DNA of 64,000 bases from Archivesica marissinica (Eukaryota; Mollusca; Bivalvia; Venerida; Vesicomyidae). Positions 13,863-27,600 of this stretch are shown piece by piece (within the stretch, counting starts at the first letter, position 1; each line of letters starts with the position of its first letter). The stretch is taken from the NCBI GenBank assembly GCA_014843695.1, contig CM026390.1, forward strand, positions 96,575,970 through 96,639,969. Reading direction: 5' to 3'. Below the pieces are notes generated by a model. It did no database searches and was not told where the DNA came from. It saw only the letters and a list, made by a program, of their open reading frames with translations. A program made the position numbers and the translations under genes.

Positions 13863-16800
13863 TTAGTAGCACTAGCCTGTGGCTAAAACAAGGAGAATAT
13901 AGTGTGGATAGGTGTATACAGCAACATGGATATTACATAGTACTGGAAAAACAGACACTACAACCTATTTCTTGGTACATGCTTAGTGCTTGTTTATACA
14001 ATACTAGCACTAGTCTGTGCTTGGAACAAGGGGCATACAGCAACATGGATATTACAACAACTTCGCTATTGCAGCATCTTCGATAGTAGAATACTACCTA
14101 TTTCTTGGTACATGCTTAGTGCTTGTTTATACAATACCAGCACTAGCCTGTGCTGCTTGGAACAAGGGGCATAAAGCAACATGGATATTACAACAACTTC
14201 GCTATTACAGCATGTTTGATGGTAGAATGCTACCTATTTCTTGGTACATGCTTAGTGCTTGTTTATGCATTACTAGCACTAGTCTGTGCTTGGAACAAGG
14301 GGCATACAGCAACATGGATATTACAACAACCTCGTTATTACAGCATGTTTGATGGTAGAAGGCTACCTATTTCTTGGTACATGCTTAGTGCTTGTCTATA
14401 CAATACTAGCACTAGCCTGTGCTTGGAACAAATGGCATACAGCAACATGGATATTACAACAACTTCGCTATTACAGCATGTTTGATGGTACAATGCTACC
14501 TATTTCTTGGTACATGCTTAGTGCTTGTTTATACAATACTAGCACTAGCCTGTGCTTGGAACAAGGGGCATACAGCAACATGGATATTACAACAACTTCG
14601 CTATTACAGCAACTTCGATAGTAGAATGCTACCTATTTCTTAGTACATGCTTAGTGCTTGGTTATACAATACTAGCACTAGCCTGTGCTTGGAACAAGGG
14701 GCATACAGCAACATGGATATTACAACAACCTCGCTATTACAGCATGTTTGATGGTAGAATGCTACCTATTTCTTGGTACATGCTTAGTGCTTGTCTATAC
14801 AATACTAGCACTAGTCTGTGCTTGAAACAAGGGGCATACAGCAACATGGATATTACAACAACTTCGCTATTACAGCAGCTTCGATAGTAGAATGCTACCT
14901 ATTTCTTAGTACATGTTTAGTGCTTGTTTATACAATACTAGCACTAGCCTGTGCTTGGAACAAAGGGCATACAGCAACATGGATATTACAACAACTTGGA
15001 TATTGCAGCATCTTCGATAGTAGAATGCTACCTATTTCTTGGTACATGCTTAGTGCTTGTTTATACAATACTAGCACTAGCCTGTGCTTGGAACAAGGGC
15101 ATACAGCAACATGGATATTACAACAACTTCGCTATTACAGCATGTTTGATGGTAGAATGCTACCTATTTCTTGGTACATGCTTAGTGCTTGTTTATACAA
15201 TACTAGCACTAGCCTGTGCTTGGAACAAGGGGCATACAGCAACATGGATATTACAACAACTTCGCTATTACAGCATCTTCGATAGTAGAATGCTACCTAT
15301 TTCTTGGTACATGCTTAGTGCTTGTTTATACAATACTAGCACTAGCCTGTGCTTGGAACAAGGGGCATACAGCAACATGGATATTACAACAACTTCGCTA
15401 TTACAGCATCTTCGATAGTAGAATGCTACCTATTTCTTGGTACATGCTTAGTGCTTGTTTATACAATACTAGCACTAGCCTGTGCTTGGAACAAGGGGCA
15501 TACAGCAACATGGATATTACAACAACTTCGCTATTACAGCATCTTCGATAGTAGAATGCTACCTATTTCTTGGTACATGCTTAGTGCTTGTTTATACAAT
15601 ACTAGCACTAGCCTGTGCTTGGAACAAGGGGCATACAGCAACATGGATATTACAACAACTTGGATATTGCAGCATCTTCGATAGTAGAATGCTACCTATT
15701 TCTTGGTACATGCTTAGTGCTTGTTTATACAATACTAGCACTAGCCTGTGCTTGGAACAAGGTGCATACAGCAACATGGATATTACAACAACTTCGCTAT
15801 TGCAGCATCTTCGATAGTAGAATGCTACCTATTTCTTGGTACATGCTTAGTGCTTGTTTATACAATACTAGCACTAGTCTGTGCTTGGAACAAGAGTGAT
15901 ACAGCAACATGGATATTACAACAACTTGAATATTGCAGCATCTTCGATAGTAGAATGCTACCTATTTCTTGGTACATGCTTAGTGCTTGTTTATACAATA
16001 CTAGCACTAGCCTGTGCTTGGAACAAGGTGCATACAGCAACATGGATATTACAACAACTTCGCTATTGCAGTATCTTCGATAGTAGAATGCTACCTATTT
16101 CTTGGTACATGCTTAGTGCTTGTTTATACAATACTAGCACTAGTCTGTGCTTGGAACAAGGGGCATACAGCAACATGGATATTACAACAACTTCGCTATT
16201 ACAGCATGTTTGATGGTAGAATGCTACCTATTTCTTGGTACATGCTTAGTGCTTGTTTATACAATACTAGCACTAGTCTGTGCTTGGAACAAGGGGCATA
16301 CAGCTACATGGATATTACAACAACTTCGCTAATACAGCATCTTCGATAGTAGAATAATACCTATTTCTTGGTACATGCTTAGTGCTTGTTTATACAATAC
16401 TAGCACTAGTCTGTGCTTGGAACAAGGGGCATACAGCAACATGGATATTACAACAACTTCGCTATTACAGCATGTTTGATGGTAGAATGCTACCTATTTC
16501 TTGGTACATGCTTAGTGCTTGTTTATACAATACTAGCACTAGCCTGTGCTTGGAACAAGGGGCATACAGCAACATGGATATTACAACAACTTCGATATTG
16601 CAGCATCTTCGATAGTAGAATGCTATCTATTTCTTGGTACATGCTTAGTGCTTGTTTATACAATACTAGCACTAGCCTGTGCTTGGAACAAGGGGCATAC
16701 AGCAACATGGATATTACAACAACTTCGCTATTACAGCATCTTCGATAGTAGAATGCTACCTATTTCTTGGTACATGCTTAGTGCTTGTTTATACAATACT

Positions 16801-19800
16801 AGCACTAGCCTGTGCTTGGAACAAGGGGCATACAGCAACATGGATATTACAACAACTTCGCTATTGCAGCATCTTCGATAGTAGAATGCTACCTATTTCT
16901 TGGTACATGCTTAGTGCTTGTTTATACAATACTAGCACTAGCCTGTGCTTGGAACAAGGTGCATACAGCAACATGGATATTACAACAACTTCGCTATTAC
17001 AGCATCTTCGATAGTAGAATGCTACCTATTTCTTGGTACATGCTTAGTGCTTGTTTATACAATACTAGCACTAGTCTGTGCTTGGAACAAGGGGCATACA
17101 GCAACATGGATATTACAACAACTTCGCTATTACAGCATCTTCGATAGTAGAATGCTACCTATTTCTTGGTACATGCTTAGTGCTTGTTTATACAATACTA
17201 GCACTAGCCTGTGCTTGGAACAAGGGGCATACAGCAACATGGATATTACAACAACTTCGCTATTACAGCATGTTTGATGGTAGAATGCTACCTATTTCTT
17301 GGTACATGCTTAGTGCTTGTTTATACAATACTAGCACTAGTCTGTGCTTGGAACAAGGTGCATACAGCAACATGGATATTACAACAACTTCGCTATTACA
17401 GCATCTTCGATAGTAGAATGCTACCTATTTCTTGGTACATGCTTAGTGCTTGTTTATACAATACTAGCACTAGCCTGTGCTTGGAACAAGGGGCATACAG
17501 CAACATGGATATTACAACAACTTCGCTATTGCAGCATCTTCGATAGTAGAATGCTACCTATTTCTTGGTACATGCTTAGTGCTTGTTTATACAATACTAG
17601 CACTAGCCTGTGCTTGGAACAAGGTGCATACAGCAACATGGATATTACAACAACTTCGCTATTACAGCATGTTTGATGGTAGAATGCTACCTATTTCTTG
17701 GTACATGCTTAGTGCTTGTTTATACAATACTAGCACTAGTCTGTGCTTGGAACAAGGTGCATACAGCAACATGGATATTACAACAACTTCGCTATTACAG
17801 CATCTTCGATAGTAGAATGCTACCTATTTCTTGGTACATGCTTAGTGCTTGTTTATACAATACTAGCACTAGCCTGTGCTTGGAACAAGGGGCATACAGC
17901 AACATGGATATTACAACAACTTCGCTATTACAGCATGTTTGATGGTAGAATGCTACCTATTTCTTGGTACATGCTTAGTGCTTGTTTATACAATACTAGC
18001 ACTAGCCTGTGCTTGGAACAAGGGGCATACAGCAACATGGATATTACAACTTCGCTATTACAGCATGTTTGATGGTAGAATGCTACCTATTTCTTGGTAC
18101 ATGCTTAGTGCTTGTTTATACAATACTAGCACTAGCCTGTGCTTGGAACAAGGGGCATACAGCAACATGGATATTACAACTTCGCTATTACAGCATGTTT
18201 GATGGTAGAATGCTACCTATTTCTTGGTACATGCTTAGTGCTTGTTTATACAATACTAGCACTAGCCTGTGCTTGGAACAAGGGGCATACAGCAACATGG
18301 ATATTACAACAACTTCGCTATTACAGCATGTTTGATGGTAGAATGCTACCTATTTCTTGGTACATGCTTAGTGCTTGTTTATACAATACTAGCACTAGCC
18401 TGTGCTTGGAACAAGGGGCATACAGCAACATGGATATTACAACAACTTCGCTATTACAGCATCTTCGATAGTAGAATGCTACCTATTTCTTGGTACATGC
18501 TTAGTGCTTGTTTATACAATACTAGCACTAGTCTGTGCTTGGAACAAGGGGCATACAGCAACATGGATATTACAACAACTTCGCTATTACAGCATCTTCG
18601 ATAGTAGAATGCTACCTATTTCTTGGTACATGCTTAGTGCTTGTTTATACAATACTAGCACTAGCCTGTGCTTGGAACAAGGGGCATACAGCAACATGGA
18701 TATTACAACAACTTCGCTATTACAGCATGTTTGATGGTAGAATGCTACCTATTTCTTGGTACATGCTTAGTGCTTGTTTATACAATACTAGCACTAGCCT
18801 GTGCTTGGAACAAGGTGCATACAGCAACATGGATATTACAACAACTTCGCTATTACAGCATCTTCGATAGTAGAATGCTACCTATTTCTTGGTACATGCT
18901 TAGTGCTTGTTTATACAATACTAGCACTAGCCTGTGCTTGGAACAAGGGGCATACAGCAACATGGATATTACAACAACTTCGCTATTACAGCATCTTCGA
19001 TAGTAGAATGCTACCTATTTCTTGGTACATGCTTAGTGCTTGTTTATACAATACTAGCACTAGCCTGTGCTTGGAACAAGGGGCATACAGCAACATGGAT
19101 ATTACAACAACTTCGCTATTACAGCATCTTCGATAGTAGAATGCTACCTATTTCTTGGTACATGCTTAGTGCTTGTTTATACATTACTAGCACTAGCCTG
19201 TGCTTGGAACAAGGGGCATACAGCAACATGGATATTACAACAACTTCGCTATTACAGCATGTTGATAGTAGAATGCTACCTATTTCTTGGTACATGCTTA
19301 GTGCTTGTTTATACAATACTAGCACTAGCCTGTGCTTGGAACAAGGGGCATACAGCAACATGGATATTACAACAACTTCGCTATTACAGCATGTTTGATG
19401 GTAGAATGCTACCTATTTCTTGGTACATGCTTAGTGCTTGTTTATACAATACTAGCACTAGCCTGTGCTTGGAACAAGGGGCATACAGCAACATGGATAT
19501 TACAACTTCGCTATTACAGCATGTTTGATGGTAGAATGCTACCTATTTCTTGGTACATGCTTAGTGCTTGTTTATACAATACTAGCACTAGCCTGTGCTT
19601 GGAACAAGGGGCATACAGCAACATGGATATTACAACTTCGCTATTACATCATGTTTGATGGTAGAATGCTACCTATTTCTTGGTACATGCTTAGTGCTTG
19701 TTTATACAATACTAGCACTAGCCTGTGCTTGGAACAAGGGGCATACAGCAACATGGATATTACAACAACTTCGCTATTACATCATGTTTGATGGTAGAAT

Positions 19801-22800
19801 GCTACCTATTTCTTGGTACATGCTTAGTGCTTGTTTATACAATACTAGCACTAGCCTGTGCTTGGAACAAGGTGCATACAGCAACATGGATATTACAACA
19901 ACATCGCTATTGCAGCATCTTCGATAGTAGAATGCTACCTATTTCTTGGTACATGCTTAGTGCTTGTTTATACATTACTAGCACTAGCCTGTGCTTGGAA
20001 CAAGGGGCATACAGCAACATGGATATTACAACAACTTGGATATTGCAGCATCTTCGATAGTAGAATGCTACCTATTTCATGGTACATGCTTAGTGCTTGT
20101 TTATACAACACTAGCACTAGCCTGTGCTTGGAACAAGGGGCATACAGCAACATGGATATTACAACATCTTCGCTACATGTATTACAGCAGCTTAGATAGT
20201 AGAATGCTACCTATTTCTTGGTACATGCTTAGTGCTTGTTTATGCAGTACTAGCACTAGTCTGTGCTTGGAACAAGGGGCATACAGCAACATGGATATTA
20301 CAACAACGTCGCTATTACAGCATTTTCGATAGTAGAATACTACCTATTTCTTGGTACATGCTTAGTGCTTGTTTATACATTACTAGCACTAGCCTGTGCT
20401 TGGAACAAGGGGCATACAGCAACATGGATATGACAACAACTTCGCTATTACAGCATGTTTGATGGTAGAATGCTACCTATTTCTTGGTACATGCTTAGTG
20501 CTTGTTTATACAATACTAGCACTAGCCTGTGCTTGGAACAAGGTGCATACAGCAACATGGATATTACAACAACTTCGCTATTGCAGCATCTTCGATAGTA
20601 GAATGCTACCTATTTCTTGGTACATGCTTAGTGCTTGTTTATGCATTACTAGCACTAGCCTGTGCTTGGAACAAGGGGCATACAGCAACATGGATATTAC
20701 AACAACTTCGCTATTACAGCATGTTTGATGGTAGAATGCTACCTATTTCTTGGTACATGCTTAGTGCTTGTTTATACATTACTAGCACTAGCCTGTGCTT
20801 GGAACAAGGGTGATACAGCAACATGGATATTACAACAACTTCGCTATTACAGCATGTTTGATGGTAGAATGCTACCTATTTCTTCGTACATGCTTAGTGC
20901 TTCTTTATACAGTACTAGCACTAGTCTGTGCTTGGAACAAGGGGCATACAGCAACATGGATATTACAACAACTTCGCTATTACAGCATCTTCGATAGTAG
21001 AATGCTATCTATTTCTTGGTACATGCTTAGTGCTTGTTTATACAATACTAGCACTAGCCTGTGCTTGGAACAAGGGGCATACAGCAACATGGATATTACA
21101 ACAACTTCGCTATTACAGCATGTTTGATGGTAGAATGCTACCTATTTCTTGGTACATGCTTAGTGCTTGTTTATACAATACTAGCACTAGCCTGTGCTTG
21201 GAACAAGGGGCATACAGCAACATGGATATTACAACTTCGCTATTACAGCATGTTTGATGGTAGAATGCTACCTATTTCTTGGTACATGCTTAGTGCTTGT
21301 TTATACAATACTAGCACTAGCCTGTGCTTGGAACAAGGGGCATACAGCAACATGGATATTACAACTTCACTATTACATCATGTTTGATGGTAGAATGCTA
21401 CCTATTTCTTGGTACATGCTTAGTGCTTGTTTATACAATACTAGCACTAGCCTGTGCTTGGAACAAGGTGCATACAGCAACATGGATATTACAACAACTT
21501 GGATATTGCAGCATCTTCGATAGTAGAATGCTACCTATTTCTTGGTACATGCTTAGTGCTTGTTTATACAATACTAGCACTAGCCTGTGCTTGGAACAAG
21601 GGGCATACAGCAACATGGATATTACAACAACTTCGCATATTACAGCATCTTAGATAGTAGAATGCTACCTATTTCTTGGTACATGCTTAGTGCTTGTTTA
21701 TACATTACTAGCACTAGCCTGTGCTTGGAACAAGGGGCATACAGCAACATGGATATTACAACAACTTCGCTATTACAGCATGTTTGATGGTAGAATGCTA
21801 CCTATTTCTTGGTACATGCTTAGTGCTTGTTTATACAATACTAGCACTAGCCTGTGCTTGGAACAAGGGGCATACAGCAACATGGATATTACAACAACTT
21901 CGCTATTACAGCATCTTCGATAGTAGAATGCTACCTATTTCTTGGTACATGCTTAGTGCTTGTTTATGCATTACTAGCACTAGCCTGTGCTTGGAACAAG
22001 GGGCATACAGCAACATGGATATTACAACAACTTCGCTATTACAGCATCTTCGATAGTAGAATGCTATCTATTTCTTGGTACATGCTTAGTGCTTGTTTAT
22101 ACATTACTAGCACTAGCCTGTGCTTGGAACAAGGGGCATACAGCAACATGGATATGACAACAACTTCGCTATTACAGCATGTTTGATGGTAGAATGCTAC
22201 CTATTTCTTGGTACATGCTTAGTGCTTGTTTATACATTACTAGCACTAGCCTGTGCTTGGAACAAGGGTGATACAGCAACATGGATATTACAACTTCGCT
22301 ATTACATCATGTTTGATGGTAGAATGCTACCTATTTCTTGGTACATGCTTAGTGCTTGTTTATACAATACTAGCACTAGCCTGTGCTTGGAACAAGGGGC
22401 TTACAGCAACATGGATATTACAACTTCACTATTACATCATGTTTGATGGTAGAATGCTACCTATTTCTTGGTACATGCTTAGTGCTTGTTTATACAATAC
22501 TAGCACTAGCCTGTGCTTGGAACAAGGGGCATACAGCAACATGGATATTACAACAACTTCGCTATTACATAATGTTTGATGGTAGAATGCTACCTATTTC
22601 TTGGTACATGCTTAGTTCTTGTTTATACAATACTAGCACTAGCCTGTGCTTGGAACAAGGTGCATACAGCAACATGGATATTACAACAACATCGCTATTG
22701 CAGCATCTTCGATAGTAGAATGCTACCTATTTCTTAGTACATGCTTAGTGCTTGTTTATGCATTACTAGCACTAGCCTGTGCTTGGAACAAGGGGCATAC

Positions 22801-24408
22801 AGCAACATGGATATTACAACAACTTGGATATTGCAGCATCTTCGATAGTAGAATGCTACCTATTTCATGGTACATGCTTAGTGCTTGTTTATACAACACT
22901 AGCACTAGCCTGTGCTTGGAACAAGGGGCATACAGCAACATGGATATTACAACATCTTCGCTACATATTACAGCAGCTTAGATAGTAGAATGCTACCTAT
23001 TTCTTGGTACATGCTTAGTGCTTGTTTATGCAGTACTAGCACTAGTCTGTGCTTGGAACAAGGGGCATACAGCAACATGGATATTACAACAACTTCGCTA
23101 TTACAGCATTTTCGATAGTAGAATACTACCTATTTCTTGGTACATGCTTAGTGCTTGTTTATACATTACTAGCACTAGCCTGTGCTTGGAACAAGGGGCA
23201 TACAGCAACATGGATATGACAACAACTTCGCTATTACAGCATGTTTGATGGTAGAATGCTACCTATTTCTTGGTACATGCTTAGTGCTTGTTTATACAAT
23301 ACTAGCACTAGCCTGTGCTTGGAACAAGGCGCATACAGCAACATGGATATTACAACAACTTCGCTATTGCAGCATCTTCGATAGTAGAATGCTACCTATT
23401 TCTTGGTACATGCTTAGTGCTTGTTTATGCATTACTAGCACTAGCCTGTGCTTGGAACAAGGGGCATACAGCAACATGGATATTACAACAACTTCGCTAT
23501 TACAGCATGTTTGATGGTAGAATGCTACCTATTTCTTGGTACATGCTTAGTGCTTGTTTATACATTACTAGCACTAGCCTGTGCTTGGAACAAGGGTGAT
23601 ACAGCAACATGGATATTACAACAACTTCGCTATTACAGCATGTTTAATGGTAGAATGCTACCTATTTCTTCGTACATGCTTAGTGCTTCTTTATGCAGTA
23701 CTAGCACTAGTCTGTGCTTGGAACAAGGGGCATACAGCAACATGGATATTACAACAACTTCGCTATTACAGCATTTTCGATAGTAGAATGCTATCTATTT
23801 CTTGGTACATGCTTAGTGCTTGTTTATACAATACTAGCACTAGCCTGTGCTTGGAACAAGGGGCATACAGCAACATGGATATTACAACAACTTCGCTATT
23901 ACAGCATGTTTGATGGTATAATGCTACCTATTTCTTAGTACATGCTTAGTGCTTGTTTATACAATACTAGCACTAGCCTGTGCTTGGAACAAGGGGCATA
24001 CAGCAACATGGATATTACAACAACTTCGCTATTACAGCATGTTTGATGGTAGAATGCTACCTATTTCTTGGTACATGCTTAGTGCTTGTTTATACAATAC
24101 TAGCACTAGTCTGTGCTTGGAACAAGGGGCTACAGCAACATGGATATTACAACTCCTATTACACATTTGATGTAGAATGCTACCTATTCTACAGCATACA
24201 GCAACATGGATATTACAACAACTTGGATATTGCAGCATCTTCGATAGTAGAATGCTACCTATTTCATGGTACATGCTTAGTGCTTGTTTATACAATACTA
24301 GCACTAGCCTGTGCTTGGAACAAGGGGCATACAGCAACATGGATATTACAACAACTTCGCTATTGCTGCATATTTGATGGTAGAATACTACCTATTTCTT
24401 GGTACATG
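13863..24408. repeat. 133-bp satellite array, right block
   Basis: About 79 copies of the same 133-bp unit in the same orientation as the left block. The edge units (13863-15000 and 24120-24408) are degenerate or internally deleted, while the centre is homogeneous, as expected for unequal exchange. The array ends about 70 bp from the 5' splice site of WDR45B exon 5 (24476), so it lies within that gene's next intron. A higher-order repeat of about 2.79 kb is visible at 19860-24000. Confidence 0.97.
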
Positions 24409-24476
24409 GAATCCACAGGTGTTCATCCCCTGGTGACTATTGACCCAATGGTTACTGAGGAGAATACAGTATATAC

Positions 24477-24667
24477 CTTTTCTGATGATGTAGCAAGTCT
24501 TGTTCCCTGTAGATTTAGAGCCAAACAACTGAGTGCAGCCTCGTGTGCATCTATATCTAATGGCGATTTCTCTGTATTGGCCAGATCAACAACTTGTACA
24601 TGCCCTGTTTTACGGCCAGGAAACGTGAGTAGAGAGTTATTACTGTTTGGACACATCACACACAAAC
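24477..24667 (-). CDS. WDR45B: WDR45B exon 5
   Basis: The acceptor TTCTTGCAG precedes GTTTGTGTGTGATG, and a phase-1 junction completes the Gly codon of exon 4. The exon encodes [17 protein letters not shown] and then [15 protein letters not shown], ending AAAAG|GTATATAC at 24477/24476. The GHVQVVDLA and DAHEAALSC segments match the family. It is followed (leftward) after about 70 bp by the 133-bp satellite. Confidence 0.93.
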
Positions 24668-27600
24668 CTGCAAGAATTGTCATAAAACTAGATGGATAGG
24701 CCAGTAAAAAGTTATCCACAGACTGGCCAATGTAATTTATGTGTGGTTCTTAAGATAGGGCAAAATATTTTGAAGAAGATAGTTGTTCCTCCCGTTGATT
24801 TAGGAAGAATTGGGATTAATGGGACATTAGTGTGCATGTAACAAATGTTTGCTATCTTCACAATACATGTACATTCACTGTTGTAAGCAGTCTGGAGTGT
24901 GACTTTCATGGTGGCTGAATAAAAAAAATGAAAGGTTTGGGTTTTATGGTAAATTAGGATGCTGTACTTTTAATGGTCTAATCGCTTGCTATGTAGATAT
25001 GTAAACATAGCTTGCTATGTAGATATGTAAACAAAGCTTGCTATATAGATATGTAAACAATGCTTGCTATATAGATATGTAAACAAAGCTTGCTATGTAG
25101 ATCTGTAAACAAAGCTTGCTATGTAGATCTGTAAACAAAGCTTGCTATGTAGATATGTAAACATAGCTTGCTATGTAGATATGTAAACAACGCTTGCTAT
25201 GTAGATATGTAAACAACGCTTGCTATGTAGATCTGTAAACAAAGCTTGCTATGTAGATATGTAAACAAAGCTTGCTATGTAGATATGTAAACAAAGCTTG
25301 CTATGTAGATATGTAAACAAAGCTTGCTATGTAGATATGTAAACAACGCTTGCTATGTATATATGTAAACAACGCTTGCTATGTAGATATGTAAACAAAG
25401 CTTGCTATGTAGATATGTAAACAAAGCTTGCTATGTAGATATGTAAACAACGCTTGCTATGTAGATATGTAAACAAAGCTTGTTATGTAGATTTGTAAAC
25501 AAAGCTTGCTATGTAGATATGTAAACAAAGCTTGCTATGTAGATATGTAAACAAAGCTTACTATGTAGATATGTAAACAACGCTTGCTATGTAGATATGT
25601 AAACAAAGCTTGCTATGTAGATATGTAAACAAAGCTTGCTATGTAGATATGTAAACATGTAAACAAAGCTTGCTATGTAGATATGTAAACAACGCTTGCT
25701 ATGTAGATATGTAAACAAAGCTTGCTATGTAGATATGTAAACAAAGCTTGCTATGTAGATATGTAAACAACGCTTGTTATGTAGATATGTAAACAATGCT
25801 TGTTATGTAGATATGTAAACAAAGCTTGCTATGTAGATTTGTAAACATAGCTTGCTATGTAGATATGTAAACAAAGCTTGCTATGTAGATATGTAAACAA
25901 AGCTTGCTATGTAGATATGTAAACAAAGCTTGCTATGTAGATATGTAAACAACGATTGCTATGTATATATGTAAACAATGCTTGCTATGTAGATTTGTAA
26001 ACAAAGCTTGCTATGTAGATATGTAAACAACACTTGCTATGTAGATTTGTAAACAAAGCTTGCTATGTAGATATGTAAACAATGCTTGCTATGTAGATCT
26101 GTAAACAAAGCTTGCTATGTATATATGTAAACAACACTTGCTATGTAGATATGTATACAAATCTTGCTATGTAGATATGTAAACAACACTTGCTATGTAG
26201 ATTTGTAAACAAAGCTTGCTATGTATATATGTAAACAACGTTTGCTATGTAGATATGTAAACAACACTTGCTATGTATATATGTATACAAAGCTTGTTAT
26301 GTATATATGTAAACAAAGCTTGCAATGTAGATATGTAAACAATGCTTGCTATGTATATATGTAAACAATGCTTGCTATGTAGATATGTAAACATAGTTTG
26401 TAAACAACGCTTGCTATGTAGATATGTAAACAATGCTTGCTATGTAGATATGTAAACAACGCTTGCTATGTAAACAACGCTTGCTATGTATATATGTAAA
26501 CAAAGCTTGCTATGTAGATATGTAAACAACACTTGCTATGTAGATTTGTAAACAAAGCTTGCTATGTAGATATGTAAACAATGCTTGCTATGTAGATATG
26601 TAAACAACGCTTGCTATGTAGATATGTAAACAACGCTTGCTATGTAGATATGTAAACAACGCTTGCTATGTAGATATGTAAACAATGCTTGCTATGTAGA
26701 TATGTAAACAACGCTTGCTATGTAGATATGTAAACAATGCTTGCTATGTAGATATGTAAACAATGCTTGCTATGTAGATATGCTACGCACAAGCATTTAA
26801 GTAAAAAGTGGAGATAACTTGATAAGTACAATAGAGAGTTATGGAACACTGCATTCCATCTCATTGCCCTGTATCACTGTTGCATGTTTCATTTGATTTC
26901 CTTGAATAGTTTTGCTCCAGACAAACAATTCATGGGCGGACGAACATACAAAGTGGCAACTATATGCTCTCACTTTTGTGGAGCATATAGATAGGACGCT
27001 CACACAGTGAGTTATCCTTTCAGTGCTGTGTGTGTGTTTTACGTTTATTTATCGTCGCTACCGGTTGCCCATATGAGCGACGCCTCCTGAAGAGATTAGC
27101 CATTTTAGATTTTTGGAGGATAGTGCAATGATACAGACAGAGACCCATTCCAGAGTCTGCTCTGGTTCTTTTACGTGCATGGTGTAAAGCACCGACACAA
27201 GACCTTGGTTTAATGTCCCATCTGAAAGACTGTTAATTTTATTAGGGTCAGACGGGGGATCGAACCTGCCACAGGAGTATATCTTTAATATAAGTGTAAA
27301 ATGTGAACAATATGTTCCTTCAGACTCCATAGCAATGCAAATATAGAACTTTTCAAAACATACTAAAATGATTTTGGAATGAGTGCTAACCAGTTTTATC
27401 CGAAAACATGAAAATGTACAACTTTGTGGATGAAGTCCTTTTTCACATGATGCCAATCATATTTAAAATTGCCATAAATTTGGCAATGTAACGGACAACA
27501 AGTGACTCCCCCGCCTCAACCACCCACCTGCTTCAGCCCTTCATGTAAATAGCACAGCTTACCTCTGGTATTCGAGCATGTTTCGAACACATGCAACTGT

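Noticed and set aside
13863..24408. CRISPR array interpretation of the regular repeats
   Set aside because: Units are contiguous with no unique spacers, and the genes are eukaryotic.
24400..24476. 133-bp satellite also seeded from the exon 5 donor (AAGAAATAG|GTAG versus CAGAAAAG|GTATA)
   Set aside because: Only a short match of a few bases, with 70 bp of unrelated sequence between exon and array; not better than chance.
24409..24699. Plus-strand frame ending 239 codons that runs from satellite into unique DNA
   Set aside because: It is the antisense shadow of WDR45B exon 5.
26783..27562. 26-bp array seeded from the exon 4 donor (GTAAGCTGTGCTATTTACAT versus GCAAGCTTTGTTTACAT)
   Set aside because: Suggestive but needs gaps, and the array is about 780 bp away with a SINE between; left as a possibility only.
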